Shown: positions 19,274-27,882 of the stretch, in pieces
How the letters are laid out: each line of letters starts with the position of its first letter
Position numbering within the stretch: the first letter of the stretch is position 1
From: Alteromonas stellipolaris
GTDB lineage: Bacteria > Pseudomonadota > Gammaproteobacteria > Enterobacterales > Alteromonadaceae
Direction: 5' to 3'
Assembly (NCBI RefSeq): GCF_001562115.1
Contig: NZ_CP013926.1
Location: forward strand, 3,162,001-3,226,000
Length of the DNA stretch: 64,000 bases
Made by a program: the position numbers and the translations under genes
The notes under the pieces: model-generated
What the model saw: the letters and a program-made list of their open reading frames with translations, nothing else
What the model was told of the DNA's origin: nothing
The model's database searches: none

Positions 19274-20218
19274 ATGAATATAGCGAAGGTCGACTTAAAT
19301 TTACTGGTATATTTAGATGTTTTACTGCGCGAAGGCAGTGTAACAAAAGCGGCCAATCAGCTAAGTATTACGCAACCTGCAATGAGCAATGGGCTTAAGC
19401 GTTTACGTGACTTGTTTAAAGACCCATTATTGGTGCGCACCAGCGACGGAATGACGCCAACAAAACGAGCATTGGAACTTCAACCTACCATTCGTGACGT
19501 ACTAAGTCGGCTTGAAAGTTCAATTCAACCTGAAACCGATTTTGATCCGCTGACTAGCGAACGTACCTTTCGTATCATGACCAGTGACTATGCTGAAAGC
19601 ACTTTATTGCTTGAGCTAGTAGGTCGGTTAGCTGACCTGGCGCCTAATATCACATTAGATTTAATCACCCCTAGTGACGTAACCTTCCATGATGTAGAGC
19701 AAGGCAAGGTCGATATGGCTATTAACCGCTTTGAAGAGCTGCCCTTGTCTTTTCATCAAAAAGTGATTTGGTACGATACCTTTAGCTGTGTGATGAGTTC
19801 AGACCACCCGCTCGTAGCAAAGTGCGACTTAGACAGTTATTTAAACGCTCAACATATTTGGGTAAGTAAAACCGGCTTTGGTGTTGGTGTAGGTATTGAC
19901 CCAACGGAAGTACAGAAGCTAGGTTGGGTAGACGCTGAGCTAACCAAAATCGGCAAACAGCGTGCTATTAGAGTGTTTACGCGCCATTACCACGCCGCAT
20001 TACAAATAGCGAAAACGCAAAAGCTTATAGCCACCTTACCAAGCAAAGCGGCAAAGTTATTCAAAGACGATCCTAGCGTTGTGGTGAAAGAACCACCGTT
20101 TGATATTCCCCCTATTGCGTTAAAAATGGCGTGGAGTGCGCTACTGCATCATGATGCTGGGCACATTTGGTTACGCCGTTTGATTAGTGATGTAGCAAAT
20201 GAAATGAGTGACAGCTAG
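19274..20218 (+). CDS. LysR-family transcriptional regulator
   Basis: A 314-aa regulator with an N-terminal winged helix-turn-helix (DLNLLVYLDVLLREGSVT, then AANQLSITQPAMSNGLKRLRDLFKDPLLVR at about 26-56) and a periplasmic-binding-protein-like effector domain from about 90. The helix-turn-helix and linker resemble the NodD/NahR/LeuO-type subgroup. It lies between aceA and glcB on the same strand, with its own promoter after the aceA terminator. Control of the glyoxylate-shunt genes is a reasonable inference from position and from the similar palindromes before both enzymes, but the effector is unknown. Confidence 0.93.
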   Translation: MNIAKVDLNLLVYLDVLLREGSVTKAANQLSITQPAMSNGLKRLRDLFKDPLLVRTSDGMTPTKRALELQPTIRDVLSRLESSIQPETDFDPLTSERTFRIMTSDYAESTLLLELVGRLADLAPNITLDLITPSDVTFHDVEQGKVDMAINRFEELPLSFHQKVIWYDTFSCVMSSDHPLVAKCDLDSYLNAQHIWVSKTGFGVGVGIDPTEVQKLGWVDAELTKIGKQRAIRVFTRHYHAALQIAKTQKLIATLPSKAAKLFKDDPSVVVKEPPFDIPPIALKMAWSALLHHDAGHIWLRRLISDVANEMSDS

Positions 20219-20247
20219 AGCACCATATTGCTTCACGCTATTACGAT

Positions 20248-20259
20248 TTCACATGTGAA
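20248..20259. promoter_or_regulatory. Palindromic candidate operator upstream of glcB
   Basis: TTCACATGTGAA is a perfect 12-bp palindrome about 70 bases upstream of a possible minus-10 (TATACT at 20329-20334). It resembles the site upstream of aceA at 17274-17288. Confidence 0.45.
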
Positions 20260-20372
20260 TACTAATTGCACACAAACATTCACTGGAGAAATGGCAAAGA
20301 TAGGAACCATAAATTAAAAAACTGCCTCTATACTCTCTACACTAGAGCTACAGAAAATGTATAGAGGTAGTT

Positions 20373-22550
20373 ATGCAAAATTATATTACACGAGGCCGTT
20401 TACAGGTTGCTGAGCAACTCGATGACTTCATCAACCAACAGGCAATGCCAGGCACTGGTGTTCAGCCAGACGCATTTTGGCAAGGTGCAGAAGCCCTCTT
20501 TTCAGAATTTGTTCCTCAAAATCGTGCCCTGCTAGAAAAACGAGAACAACTCCAACTCGCTATCGATAACTATCACAAAGCAGGAAACCCCGCTTTCGGT
20601 GAGCAGTACATTACTTTCCTAAAAGAAATTGGTTATCTAGTAGAACAGCCTGAAACGGTGCAAGCCGATACCACAAACGTGGATGCAGAAATTGCTACCA
20701 TGGCTGGCCCTCAATTAGTGGTACCAATTAACAACGCCCGCTATGCATTAAATGCTGTTAATGCCCGCTGGGGTAGTTTGTACGATGCTTTGTATGGCAC
20801 TGATGTTATTAGCGATGAGAACGGGGCAGAACCCGGCAAAAACTATAACCCTGTGCGTGGCGAGAAAGTGGTAGCGAAAGCGAAAGCCTACTTAGACAAT
20901 ATGCTTCCACTTGCGAAGGGAAGTCACGCAGATGTTACCGGTTATAAAATTGAAACCGGCAAATTAGCGATTTCGTTAACCGATGGTGACATCACCACAC
21001 TTGCAAACACCGAGCAATGGCAAGGTTACCAAGGTGATATAACTGCTCCCACTGCGCTGTTGTTTATTCACAACGGCCTGCACTTTGAAATTCAGATAGA
21101 TATTACTAGCCCTATTGGTAAAACTGACGCCGCTGGTGTGAAAGATGTGTTAATTGAAGCCGCGCTCACTACCATTATGGATTGCGAAGACTCAGTCGCC
21201 GCTGTTGATGCCGAAGACAAAACCCTGGTGTACAGCAACTGGCTGGGGCTAATGAAAGGCTCTTTAAGCATTGAAATGAACAAAGGTGGCAAAACCATCG
21301 TTCGCGCCATGCATGAAGATAGAGTGTACTCGCCTTCAAAACATGTAACGAACCAGGAGCAATTGTCTTTATCCGCGCGTAGCCTTATGTTTGTGCGTAA
21401 CGTAGGTCATCTAATGACAAACGACGCTATGCTATTTGATGGTGAGCCAGTACCAGAAGGTATTATGGACGGTTTAGTGACTTCGCTCATCGCCAAGCAT
21501 GATTTACTGAATAATAGCCCATTCCAAAATTCTCGTCATGGCAGCATTTATATTGTTAAACCCAAAATGCATGGCCCTGAAGAAGTGGCCTTTTCTGATG
21601 CCCTATTTGCCAAGATTGAAACCGTTATCAATGTGCCTAAAAACACATTGAAAATGGGTATCATGGATGAAGAACGCCGCACCAGCGTTAACTTAGATGC
21701 CTGTATCAATGCTGCGAAGTCTCGTGTTGTATTTATTAATACCGGCTTCTTAGACAGAACAGGCGATGAAATTCATACGTCTATGCTTGCAGGAGCCTTC
21801 GCCGAGAAAGCGACCCTTAAGACCATGCCTTGGATTAAAGCGTATGAAACCGCAAATGTAGCGGTCGGCCTTCGCTGTGGTCTTTCTGGTAAGGCACAAA
21901 TTGGTAAAGGCATGTGGCCTATTCCCGATGAAATGCAAAATATGATGGATGCCAAAATTGGACATCCAAAATCTGGCGCGAATACCGCTTGGGTTCCCTC
22001 ACCTACCGCTGCCACTTTGCACGCTCTGCATTACCATGATGTAAATGTTTTCGACATTCAAAAAGGATTAAATGAGCGTTTCTCAGGCCTTAACGATATC
22101 TTGACTATTCCGCTGCTAGAAAGCAAAGATTCACTATCAGCCGATACCATACAGCGCGAAATAGATAACAATGTGCAAGGTATATTAGGTTATGTGGTCC
22201 GTTGGGTGCATCAAGGTGTAGGCTGCTCTAAAGTGCCAGATATTAACAACGTTGGACTGATGGAAGACAGGGCCACACTACGTATTTCATCACAGCATAT
22301 TGCAAATTGGCTTGAGCACGGCATTGTAAGTGCAGCGCAAGTTGATGAATCACTTCGCCGTATGGCAAAGCTAGTGGATGAGCAAAATGCTGGCGACGCA
22401 GAATATATCCCCATGATGCCGGACTTAGATAGCTCAATTGGTTTCTTAGCCGCTAGCGATCTTATCTTTAAAGGGAAGGAACAGCCAAGTGGTTATACAG
22501 AGCCATTACTGCACGCGAGACGCCGTGAGATGAAGGCGAAATTAGTCTAG
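20373..22550 (+). CDS. glcB: Malate synthase G
   Basis: Condenses glyoxylate with acetyl-CoA to malate, the second glyoxylate-shunt step. At 725 aa it is the monomeric G form (the A form is about 530 aa). Signatures include the N-terminal [36 protein letters not shown] (Mg site Glu/Asp), [33 protein letters not shown], and [13 protein letters not shown] near the acetyl-CoA site. It is downstream of aceA and the LysR-type gene, on the same strand. A 28-bp sequence spanning its stop codon is tandemly duplicated. Confidence 0.97.
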   Translation: MQNYITRGRLQVAEQLDDFINQQAMPGTGVQPDAFWQGAEALFSEFVPQNRALLEKREQLQLAIDNYHKAGNPAFGEQYITFLKEIGYLVEQPETVQADTTNVDAEIATMAGPQLVVPINNARYALNAVNARWGSLYDALYGTDVISDENGAEPGKNYNPVRGEKVVAKAKAYLDNMLPLAKGSHADVTGYKIETGKLAISLTDGDITTLANTEQWQGYQGDITAPTALLFIHNGLHFEIQIDITSPIGKTDAAGVKDVLIEAALTTIMDCEDSVAAVDAEDKTLVYSNWLGLMKGSLSIEMNKGGKTIVRAMHEDRVYSPSKHVTNQEQLSLSARSLMFVRNVGHLMTNDAMLFDGEPVPEGIMDGLVTSLIAKHDLLNNSPFQNSRHGSIYIVKPKMHGPEEVAFSDALFAKIETVINVPKNTLKMGIMDEERRTSVNLDACINAAKSRVVFINTGFLDRTGDEIHTSMLAGAFAEKATLKTMPWIKAYETANVAVGLRCGLSGKAQIGKGMWPIPDEMQNMMDAKIGHPKSGANTAWVPSPTAATLHALHYHDVNVFDIQKGLNERFSGLNDILTIPLLESKDSLSADTIQREIDNNVQGILGYVVRWVHQGVGCSKVPDINNVGLMEDRATLRISSQHIANWLEHGIVSAAQVDESLRRMAKLVDEQNAGDAEYIPMMPDLDSSIGFLAASDLIFKGKEQPSGYTEPLLHARRREMKAKLV

Positions 22551-22590
22551 CGAAATTGATCAGGCGAAATTAGTCTAGCGAAATTGATCA
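22535..22590. repeat. Tandem duplication of 28 bp across the glcB stop codon
   Basis: Two identical 28-bp units (22535-22562 and 22563-22590) in direct repeat, followed by the first bases of a third, diverged copy. The first unit encodes the last four glcB codons plus the TAG stop. The second copy lies outside the gene, so the protein is unaffected. Confidence 0.9.
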
Positions 22591-22898
22591 GGCTAAATTA
22601 GCCGAGTTAACACAATGGTGTATTCGTTGTCGTTATTTCTATGGCTACGCCAGTAAAAAAGCAATGTCGAGCTTAGCTAACTTATCATTAAGGTTAGTTA
22701 AGTTCGCCATTTTTACCGATTTATCCCCACCTTGTTTTTATCGCTACAAATACATTCTAAGACACGACTATCTTGCACATTCAGCGCTGCTAACATGAGT
22801 GCTTAATCACTTGTTAAGTAAACATACTAGTACACCAATAAAGTGGCAGGCTCGGCTAACTCTACTACGCTTTTACTATAATCACTGGAGTTAAAAAC
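22551..22898. other. Intergenic region between glcB and the patatin-like gene
   Basis: About 350 bases with no believable ORF. It holds the end of the tandem duplication and a 10-bp inverted repeat with one G-T pair, CTTAGCTAAC / GTTAGTTAAG (22672-22681 with 22693-22702), followed by a weakly T-rich stretch, which may end the glcB transcript. A TATAAT at 22877-22882 lies so close to the next ATG that its role as a promoter is doubtful. Confidence 0.5.
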
Positions 22899-23780
22899 AT
22901 GCAGGTAACTTCATCGGTACCCGTTGCTAAGGTACCCGCTTCCATCGTGCCTATTTTGTCGGGCGGGGGCACACGGCTTAGTGCCCATATAGGCATACTT
23001 AAAGCGCTTAAAGATTTAAATGTAGAAATTAACACCCTCGTGGGCGTCTCTGGGGGCTCAATTATTGCGGCGATGTACGCCAAAGGTCATAGCATTGAAG
23101 AGATGCGTGAATTAGTCATCGCCACCGACTTCAAACAGTTTACTGCTTTTTCTGTATGGCGGTTGTTGCGAGAAGGCGGGTTGTCGTCGGGCGATCATTT
23201 CGAACGCTGGATTGATGATAAGCTTGAAGGCATTACTTTTGCCGACCTTCCTATCGCGCTTACTATTTTAGCAACCGATGTAAACGGTGGCGGCCCTGTA
23301 TTGTTTGGAAAGGACAATACCCCCGACATGAAGGTGTCAGAAGCCGTGCGTTATTCAATGTCTATCCCTCTACTCTTTTCCTTTAAACCTTTCAAAGAAC
23401 ACTTATTGGTAGACGGCGCGATATTATCAGAAGATGCTTTGTTTGAAGATTGGCAACATGATGGCACGCCTACAGTATGCTTTCGACTTCAAAGTGCTAT
23501 TCAAAAACGCAAAATAATTAAGAAAGGGGTACTGCTTCTGCCACAGTATTTATCTATGTTGATACGTACCTTTATGACCGCAATATCTAGGGAATATATC
23601 AACGCGAAATACTGGCATAACACGGTAGTCATTAATACGGGAGAAATTTCAGCGGTAGACTTTGCGTTAACCGCTGAAATGAAGAACCATTTGTTTGAAC
23701 TTGGTTACGAAACCACTAAAGAATTTCTTCCCAAAAAGTGCGCCGCTTTTCAATCTTTCAAAGTGGCTTCTACTGGCTAG
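22899..23780 (+). CDS. Patatin-like phospholipase
   Basis: A 293-aa patatin-family acyl hydrolase. The oxyanion loop is GGGTR at 22-26, the nucleophile Ser51 lies in the elbow GVSGG (49-53), and the catalytic Asp172 in VDGAIL completes the Ser-Asp dyad. There is no signal peptide, so a cytoplasmic enzyme acting on membrane lipids is likely. It resembles the RssA-like group of short bacterial patatins. It stands alone and is convergent with the epimerase gene; a CTAGAAA / TTTCTAG inverted repeat spans the junction. Confidence 0.92.
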   Translation: MQVTSSVPVAKVPASIVPILSGGGTRLSAHIGILKALKDLNVEINTLVGVSGGSIIAAMYAKGHSIEEMRELVIATDFKQFTAFSVWRLLREGGLSSGDHFERWIDDKLEGITFADLPIALTILATDVNGGGPVLFGKDNTPDMKVSEAVRYSMSIPLLFSFKPFKEHLLVDGAILSEDALFEDWQHDGTPTVCFRLQSAIQKRKIIKKGVLLLPQYLSMLIRTFMTAISREYINAKYWHNTVVINTGEISAVDFALTAEMKNHLFELGYETTKEFLPKKCAAFQSFKVASTG

Positions 23781-23801
23781 AAATTACTTTAGACAGGCTT
23801 T

Positions 23802-24818
23802 CTAGATGTTATAAAAATCTTTGTACCAATCGACGAAGTTTTTAACACCTACATCGATAGACGTAGACGGTTTATAGCCTGTGTCATTAACTAATGATGA
23901 TACATCGGCATAGGTATCTGGAACATCTCCAGGTTGCAATGGTAAAAGCTCTTTATTCGCTTCAACACCCAGTGACGCTTCTAAGGTTTCGATAAATTTA
24001 AGCAAATGCACAGGTGTTTGTGCACCAATGTTATAAACCTTATAAGGCGCTTTACTAGAGCTAGGATCTGGTGCACTCGCATCCCAGCTTTCGTTTGGCT
24101 TCGCTACGTTATCAAGTGAGCGAATTACCCCTTCAACGATATCATCAATGTAGGTGAAGTCTCGTCTGTGGTTACCGAAGTTGTAAACTTGAATGGTTTT
24201 ACCTTCTAATATGGCCTTAGTAAATTTAAATAGCGCCATATCAGGGCGCCCCCAAGGGCCATATACGGTGAAGAAGCGTAATCCAGTGGTAGGAAGGTTA
24301 TATAGATGGCTGTAGGTATGCGCCATGAGCTCGTTCGCTTTTTTCGACGCTGCGTATAAGCTTACTTGGTGATCGACATTATGCTGTTCTGAGAACGGCA
24401 TTGTTTCATTGGCACCATAAACAGAACTTGATGATGCATAAACCAAGTGACCTACTTTATTATGGCGACATCCCTCAAGGATGTTCATGAAGCCAACTAA
24501 GTTGGCATCTACATAAGCATTAGGGTTTTCAATTGAATACCGTACCCCAGCCTGCGCTGCTAAATGCACCACTTTATCGAACTTTTGGTCTTCGAATAAG
24601 GCTGCCATTTCAGGGCGATCTTCAACACCCATCTTAATAAATGTAAAGCGTTCCCCTGCCGCTGAGTTTTGAACTTGCTCAAGCCTGGCATGTTTAAGCG
24701 CGACATCGTAATAATCGTTAATGTTGTCAATCCCAACAACATCGTCACCGCGATTAATTAAATATTGAGAAACGGCCGCACCAATGAAGCCTGCAGCGCC
24801 GGTAACCAGAATTTTCAT
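23802..24818 (-). CDS. UDP-glucuronate 4-epimerase-type NAD-dependent epimerase
   Basis: A 338-aa extended short-chain dehydrogenase/reductase. The NAD-binding motif is GAAGFIG at 7-13, with the catalytic YxxxK as Y155 and K159 (YAASKK) and an SS pair upstream. The [18 protein letters not shown] block and [12 protein letters not shown] are typical of UDP-glucuronate 4-epimerases (supplying UDP-galacturonate), but specificity towards other UDP-sugars cannot be excluded. It lies 14 bases after the protease gene on the same strand and at the edge of the exopolysaccharide locus, so it probably supplies a uronic-acid precursor. Confidence 0.9.
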   Translation of the reverse strand: MKILVTGAAGFIGAAVSQYLINRGDDVVGIDNINDYYDVALKHARLEQVQNSAAGERFTFIKMGVEDRPEMAALFEDQKFDKVVHLAAQAGVRYSIENPNAYVDANLVGFMNILEGCRHNKVGHLVYASSSSVYGANETMPFSEQHNVDHQVSLYAASKKANELMAHTYSHLYNLPTTGLRFFTVYGPWGRPDMALFKFTKAILEGKTIQVYNFGNHRRDFTYIDDIVEGVIRSLDNVAKPNESWDASAPDPSSSKAPYKVYNIGAQTPVHLLKFIETLEASLGVEANKELLPLQPGDVPDTYADVSSLVNDTGYKPSTSIDVGVKNFVDWYKDFYNI

Positions 24819-24832
24819 AAAAGTCCTATTTT

Positions 24833-25612
24833 CTATTTTTCCATTTCACGCTTTAACAGTGCATGAACGTGCTCAATTGGAATAGCATAAGAAATGCCTG
24901 AAGGATGCGTTAACGCACTTTCTTTACTGTCTCTAACGTAAACTTTATTGATGACCGCGAACACCTCCCCTGTTTCAACATTAACAACAGGGCTACCTGA
25001 GTTTCCTGGATAAGCGGTCACATCTAATTGATAAATCAAGTCTGGATTCTTAAGTCTATCAAGACTTTTCGCAGTAAGCGATCTCGCATTATTAGAAGGC
25101 ATGTAATCAGGCGTAATCGTCGCCACTATGCCTTTATGGACAGCAGGGAACAATCCTAATGCTCCTCCCAATGGATAACCAAAAATAGCAAGCTCCGTGC
25201 CGGCATCAACTAAGGTGTTATTGGCTAATTTAAACGAAGGGAAAGGATTATTAACCTTTAATAATGCTAAATCATGTTTTTCATCAATGGCCAGTATTTC
25301 TACTTTATCAAAGCGTACTTGTTTGCCATCTGGCAACATCACAACAAAGTGTTCGACTATAGTAGGGTCTAGCTCTTCGTCAACAACGTGGTAGTTTGTA
25401 ACAACGTGTTTGCCATCACCAACAACAAAGCCTGTGCCTTTTATTTGAGGTGTTGTGTGTTTCAAAGGGCTATGCAACCCAATGGCCACCGTAGATTTTA
25501 CCGAGCTTTTAGTCAGCTCAACGAGATTTTTTGCTAGTGCTTGTGCCGATAAAATACAAGCCATTATGAATACGCATAGCACTAAAGCTCTACTTTTTGA
25601 GTCTGTTTTCAC
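24833..25612 (-). CDS. Periplasmic trypsin-like serine protease
   Basis: A 259-aa secreted protease of the trypsin fold, with a signal peptide ending near ALA-K at about 28. The triad is visible as His75 (VTNYHVVDE), Asp114 ([10 protein letters not shown]) and Ser205 (PGNSGSPV). Unlike DegP/DegS it has no PDZ domain. It is divergent from the exosortase-associated acyltransferase and cotranscribed with the epimerase, which suggests a role in maturing or turning over surface proteins of this locus (inference). Confidence 0.87.
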   Translation of the reverse strand: MKTDSKSRALVLCVFIMACILSAQALAKNLVELTKSSVKSTVAIGLHSPLKHTTPQIKGTGFVVGDGKHVVTNYHVVDEELDPTIVEHFVVMLPDGKQVRFDKVEILAIDEKHDLALLKVNNPFPSFKLANNTLVDAGTELAIFGYPLGGALGLFPAVHKGIVATITPDYMPSNNARSLTAKSLDRLKNPDLIYQLDVTAYPGNSGSPVVNVETGEVFAVINKVYVRDSKESALTHPSGISYAIPIEHVHALLKREMEK

Positions 25613-25675
25613 GATGCACCTTTTGGTTAATCGATATCAATGTAGACATCAGGAAAGATATAACTAACAGTTTCA

Positions 25676-25704
25676 CTTATATTTACTAATAAATACAACT
25701 ACAA
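25676..25704 (-). promoter_or_regulatory. Possible promoter of the protease-epimerase operon
   Basis: On the minus strand TTGTAG (25704-25699) and TATAAG (25681-25676) are 17 bases apart, about 64 bases upstream of the protease ATG. Confidence 0.4.
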
Positions 25705-25714
25705 AAATAATACG

Positions 25715-25743
25715 TTCATAATATTAGGAATACAATCTATACT
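25715..25743 (+). promoter_or_regulatory. Possible promoter of the exosortase-associated acyltransferase
   Basis: TTCATA (25715-25720) and TATACT (25738-25743) at 17-base spacing, about 85 bases before the ATG. The opposing candidate promoter lies next to it, so the region is a compact divergent control region. Confidence 0.4.
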
Positions 25744-25826
25744 GCTTAGACGTTGCACTGCTTAGGTTGCAGATACCTTTATAGCCTTTCTGGATGTATG
25801 GTCTTTATAAATAGGTACGAATTAAC

Positions 25827-26747
25827 ATGCAAAAAAGGAAATTAATTTCTACGATCCAAACTATATTTGGAAAAAAAAGTAGAATATCAAAAGCATTAAG
25901 TGGATATCAAAAGTTACAAGAGGTCAGAGAAATCTCTTCGCACTTTTCTGCGTATTTAACACCACTTGTCGCAAGCAATAAGGATTTAAAAGAACAATCT
26001 TACGGCATTAGACATCAAGTCTATTGCGTAGAAGAAGGCTTTGAACCAGAAAGAGAATCAAAACTAGAGATTGACGAGTTTGATGCTTACTCTACAGCTT
26101 GCATGATTGAACATAAAAAGACACATCGTTTTGCTGGTACAGTTCGACTCGTTCGCCCGCAAAAAGAAGATGAATTATTACCTATTGAAAAATATTGCCC
26201 CTCTTCGATAACCCATCCAGAACTTAACCCGGCAAATTTCAAGCGTAGCGAAATTTGTGAAGTATCGAGATTAGCAGTACCTGAAGAATTTCGCCGTCGT
26301 AATAGCGATAAGTTTGATGGTGCATCTACAGGTGTGATCAATACATCGACGTACTCGGAAACTGAACTTCGATGTTTTCCTTTTATTGCTATTGGGCTTT
26401 ACTTAGCGGCAGCGTCAATATCAATTAATTCAGGTATTAAGCACACTTATGTAATGATGGAGCCACGTCTAGCTCGTTCAATGCGCTTCATTGGGATAAA
26501 ATTCGAACAAATTGGTCCTGTTGTGGATTACCACGGAAAACGTGCCGCTTATTACATAACGCCCGAGATGCTACATAAAAACCTACCAAAAGGCTTTGCT
26601 GCTATGTTTAAGCATATTCAAGCCTCACTTGGGCATAATGTTGAGAATAATGATATTTCCGCTAAAAACGCCGATAGAATTGTCGAGTTTATTTACAGAT
26701 CTTTTTCGACCAATTTTATTAGTCAACAAAATCAACAGCTTAAATAG
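25827..26747 (+). CDS. PEP-CTERM/exosortase system-associated acyltransferase
   Basis: A 306-aa protein of the GNAT-like family repeatedly found beside exosortases. Characteristic segments are YGIRHQVYCVEEGFEP (about 59-74), FAGTVRLVRP (about 103-112), a CEVSRLAVPEEFRRR block (about 150-164) and YVMMEPRLARSMRFIGIKFEQIGP, the last resembling N-acyl amino-acid synthases. The substrate is unknown; acylating an amino acid or a surface component is an inference from relatives. It is the first plus-strand gene of the locus and lies 64 bases before the PEP-CTERM gene, with a sigma-54-type promoter between the two. Confidence 0.88.
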   Translation: MQKRKLISTIQTIFGKKSRISKALSGYQKLQEVREISSHFSAYLTPLVASNKDLKEQSYGIRHQVYCVEEGFEPERESKLEIDEFDAYSTACMIEHKKTHRFAGTVRLVRPQKEDELLPIEKYCPSSITHPELNPANFKRSEICEVSRLAVPEEFRRRNSDKFDGASTGVINTSTYSETELRCFPFIAIGLYLAAASISINSGIKHTYVMMEPRLARSMRFIGIKFEQIGPVVDYHGKRAAYYITPEMLHKNLPKGFAAMFKHIQASLGHNVENNDISAKNADRIVEFIYRSFSTNFISQQNQQLK

Positions 26748-26763
26748 TGGCACGCTAACTGCT
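26748..26763 (+). promoter_or_regulatory. Sigma-54 (RpoN) promoter of the PEP-CTERM gene
   Basis: TGGCACGCTAACTGCT matches the minus-24/minus-12 consensus TGGCACG-N4-TTGCA with one mismatch in the conserved core, and has the required GG-N10-GC spacing. It starts at the last base of the acyltransferase stop codon and predicts a start point near 26774, 38 bases before the ATG. PEP-CTERM genes in other bacteria are known to be under RpoN and PrsK/PrsR control, so this fits the family. Confidence 0.75.
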
Positions 26764-26811
26764 TTGTAAAAATGCAATATTTAGATCGCTGCATACTTAC
26801 GGAGAGCAGAA

Positions 26812-27714
26812 ATGAAAAAGTTACTACTTACAACGATTACAGCTGCGGGTTTAGTGCTTAGTGGACAAGCCGCAGCTACCCCTTTTTATCTTGATTTATC
26901 TGACGATGCGACTGTTAATCCTTTAGGTCCTATCGAACAGCTTGATCTTTCTTACGATTCATACACTGAAGTAAACCTTGTTACCAACGAAGTTTCAACA
27001 CGCGCTGGTACATCGTTAATCGGTTACGATTTCGGCGGTGTATTAACATCTCCAGTTTATGACGACTTCGCTGACATGGTTTTAGATGGTACTGCTATCC
27101 AAAACACTTTCACTTACACGCCTTCACCAGGTGGTTTAGGTGTTGATTTCACTACGTTCCCTTTTTCTCAAACACGTTTATCGTTTGATCTTGCATTAGA
27201 AGGCGATTTGGTTTCTGGTGTTGGTGTTGATTACACTGGCGGTTCTCTTGACATTTATGCTTACGATGTTTCTGACCCATTCAACCAAGCTTCAGGTACT
27301 TCGTTCCTAAGCGGCCCTGTTTTGTTGATGAGCACTATGTTCAGCTACAGCAGCATTAACATTGGTGAGCAAGTTGTAGAAAGTTTAGTGACGGATTCAA
27401 GCTTAACTGCTGCAGGCGAAGAAGTATTTTACTTTTCTAATGTTGCAGGCACAGTATTTACTTCTTTCCAACAGTATATTGAAGATACATTGACTGATAT
27501 CGTATTGAGTGCTGCGCAAACAGTTTCTATCGATGAGTTAGAAGCTAACATTCTTGCACCTTTAGCAGTAAGCGCTGACGGTAGCACTGTTTTAGTATCT
27601 GATGACCACACTGCTGCAGTTACTTTCCAAGTGGCTGAGCCATCAACAGTTGCTGTATTCGGCCTTGGCCTTATGAGCATGTTTGGTTTTGCTCGCAGAC
27701 GTCGTCAAAAATAA
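26812..27714 (+). CDS. PEP-CTERM sorting domain protein
   Basis: A 300-aa secreted protein, the apparent exosortase substrate. It has a signal peptide (KKLLLTTITAAGLVLSGQAAA, cleavage near 22), a low-complexity Ser/Thr/Asp/Gly-rich body with almost no Cys, and a C-terminal sorting signal at about 274-300: AEPST, a hydrophobic helix (VAVFGLGLMSMFGF) and ARRRRQK. The tripartite tail is that of PEP-CTERM proteins, with AEP in place of the commonest PEP. The body was not recognised. Good GGAG site before the ATG and a strong terminator after it mark it as a monocistronic gene. Confidence 0.92.
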   Translation: MKKLLLTTITAAGLVLSGQAAATPFYLDLSDDATVNPLGPIEQLDLSYDSYTEVNLVTNEVSTRAGTSLIGYDFGGVLTSPVYDDFADMVLDGTAIQNTFTYTPSPGGLGVDFTTFPFSQTRLSFDLALEGDLVSGVGVDYTGGSLDIYAYDVSDPFNQASGTSFLSGPVLLMSTMFSYSSINIGEQVVESLVTDSSLTAAGEEVFYFSNVAGTVFTSFQQYIEDTLTDIVLSAAQTVSIDELEANILAPLAVSADGSTVLVSDDHTAAVTFQVAEPSTVAVFGLGLMSMFGFARRRRQK

Positions 27715-27741
27715 AATTTTGATTACAATGTAATCTATTTA

Positions 27742-27773
27742 AAAACCGCTCTTTATTGAGCGGTTTTTTTTTA
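27742..27773 (+). terminator. Rho-independent terminator of the PEP-CTERM gene
   Basis: A perfect 10-bp stem AAAACCGCTC / GAGCGGTTTT (27742-27751 with 27758-27767) followed by a long T run. It separates the sigma-54-driven PEP-CTERM gene from prsT. Confidence 0.93.
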
Positions 27774-27812
27774 AACATTTAATCCAGATATACACACTCT
27801 ATACCGATTTAA

Positions 27813-27841
27813 TTGTTCATATTATCTTGTATATTTATTCT
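27813..27841 (+). promoter_or_regulatory. Weak sigma-70 promoter candidate for prsT
   Basis: TTGTTC (27813-27818) and TATTCT (27836-27841) at 17-base spacing, in the short AT-rich gap after the terminator. Matches are modest. Confidence 0.3.
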
Positions 27842-27882
27842 GATGCGTTAGTTTAGTGTAAAGAAATAATAAGGAAATTAAT

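Noticed and set aside
22877..22882. TATAAT just before the patatin-like gene
   Set aside because: It would leave a leader of only about 10 bases, and no minus-35 is present; likely coincidence in AT-rich DNA.
25740..25800. Second sigma-54 promoter upstream of the acyltransferase (TTGCAC ... TTGCA)
   Set aside because: The spacing between the two elements is too long and the GG dinucleotide is missing.
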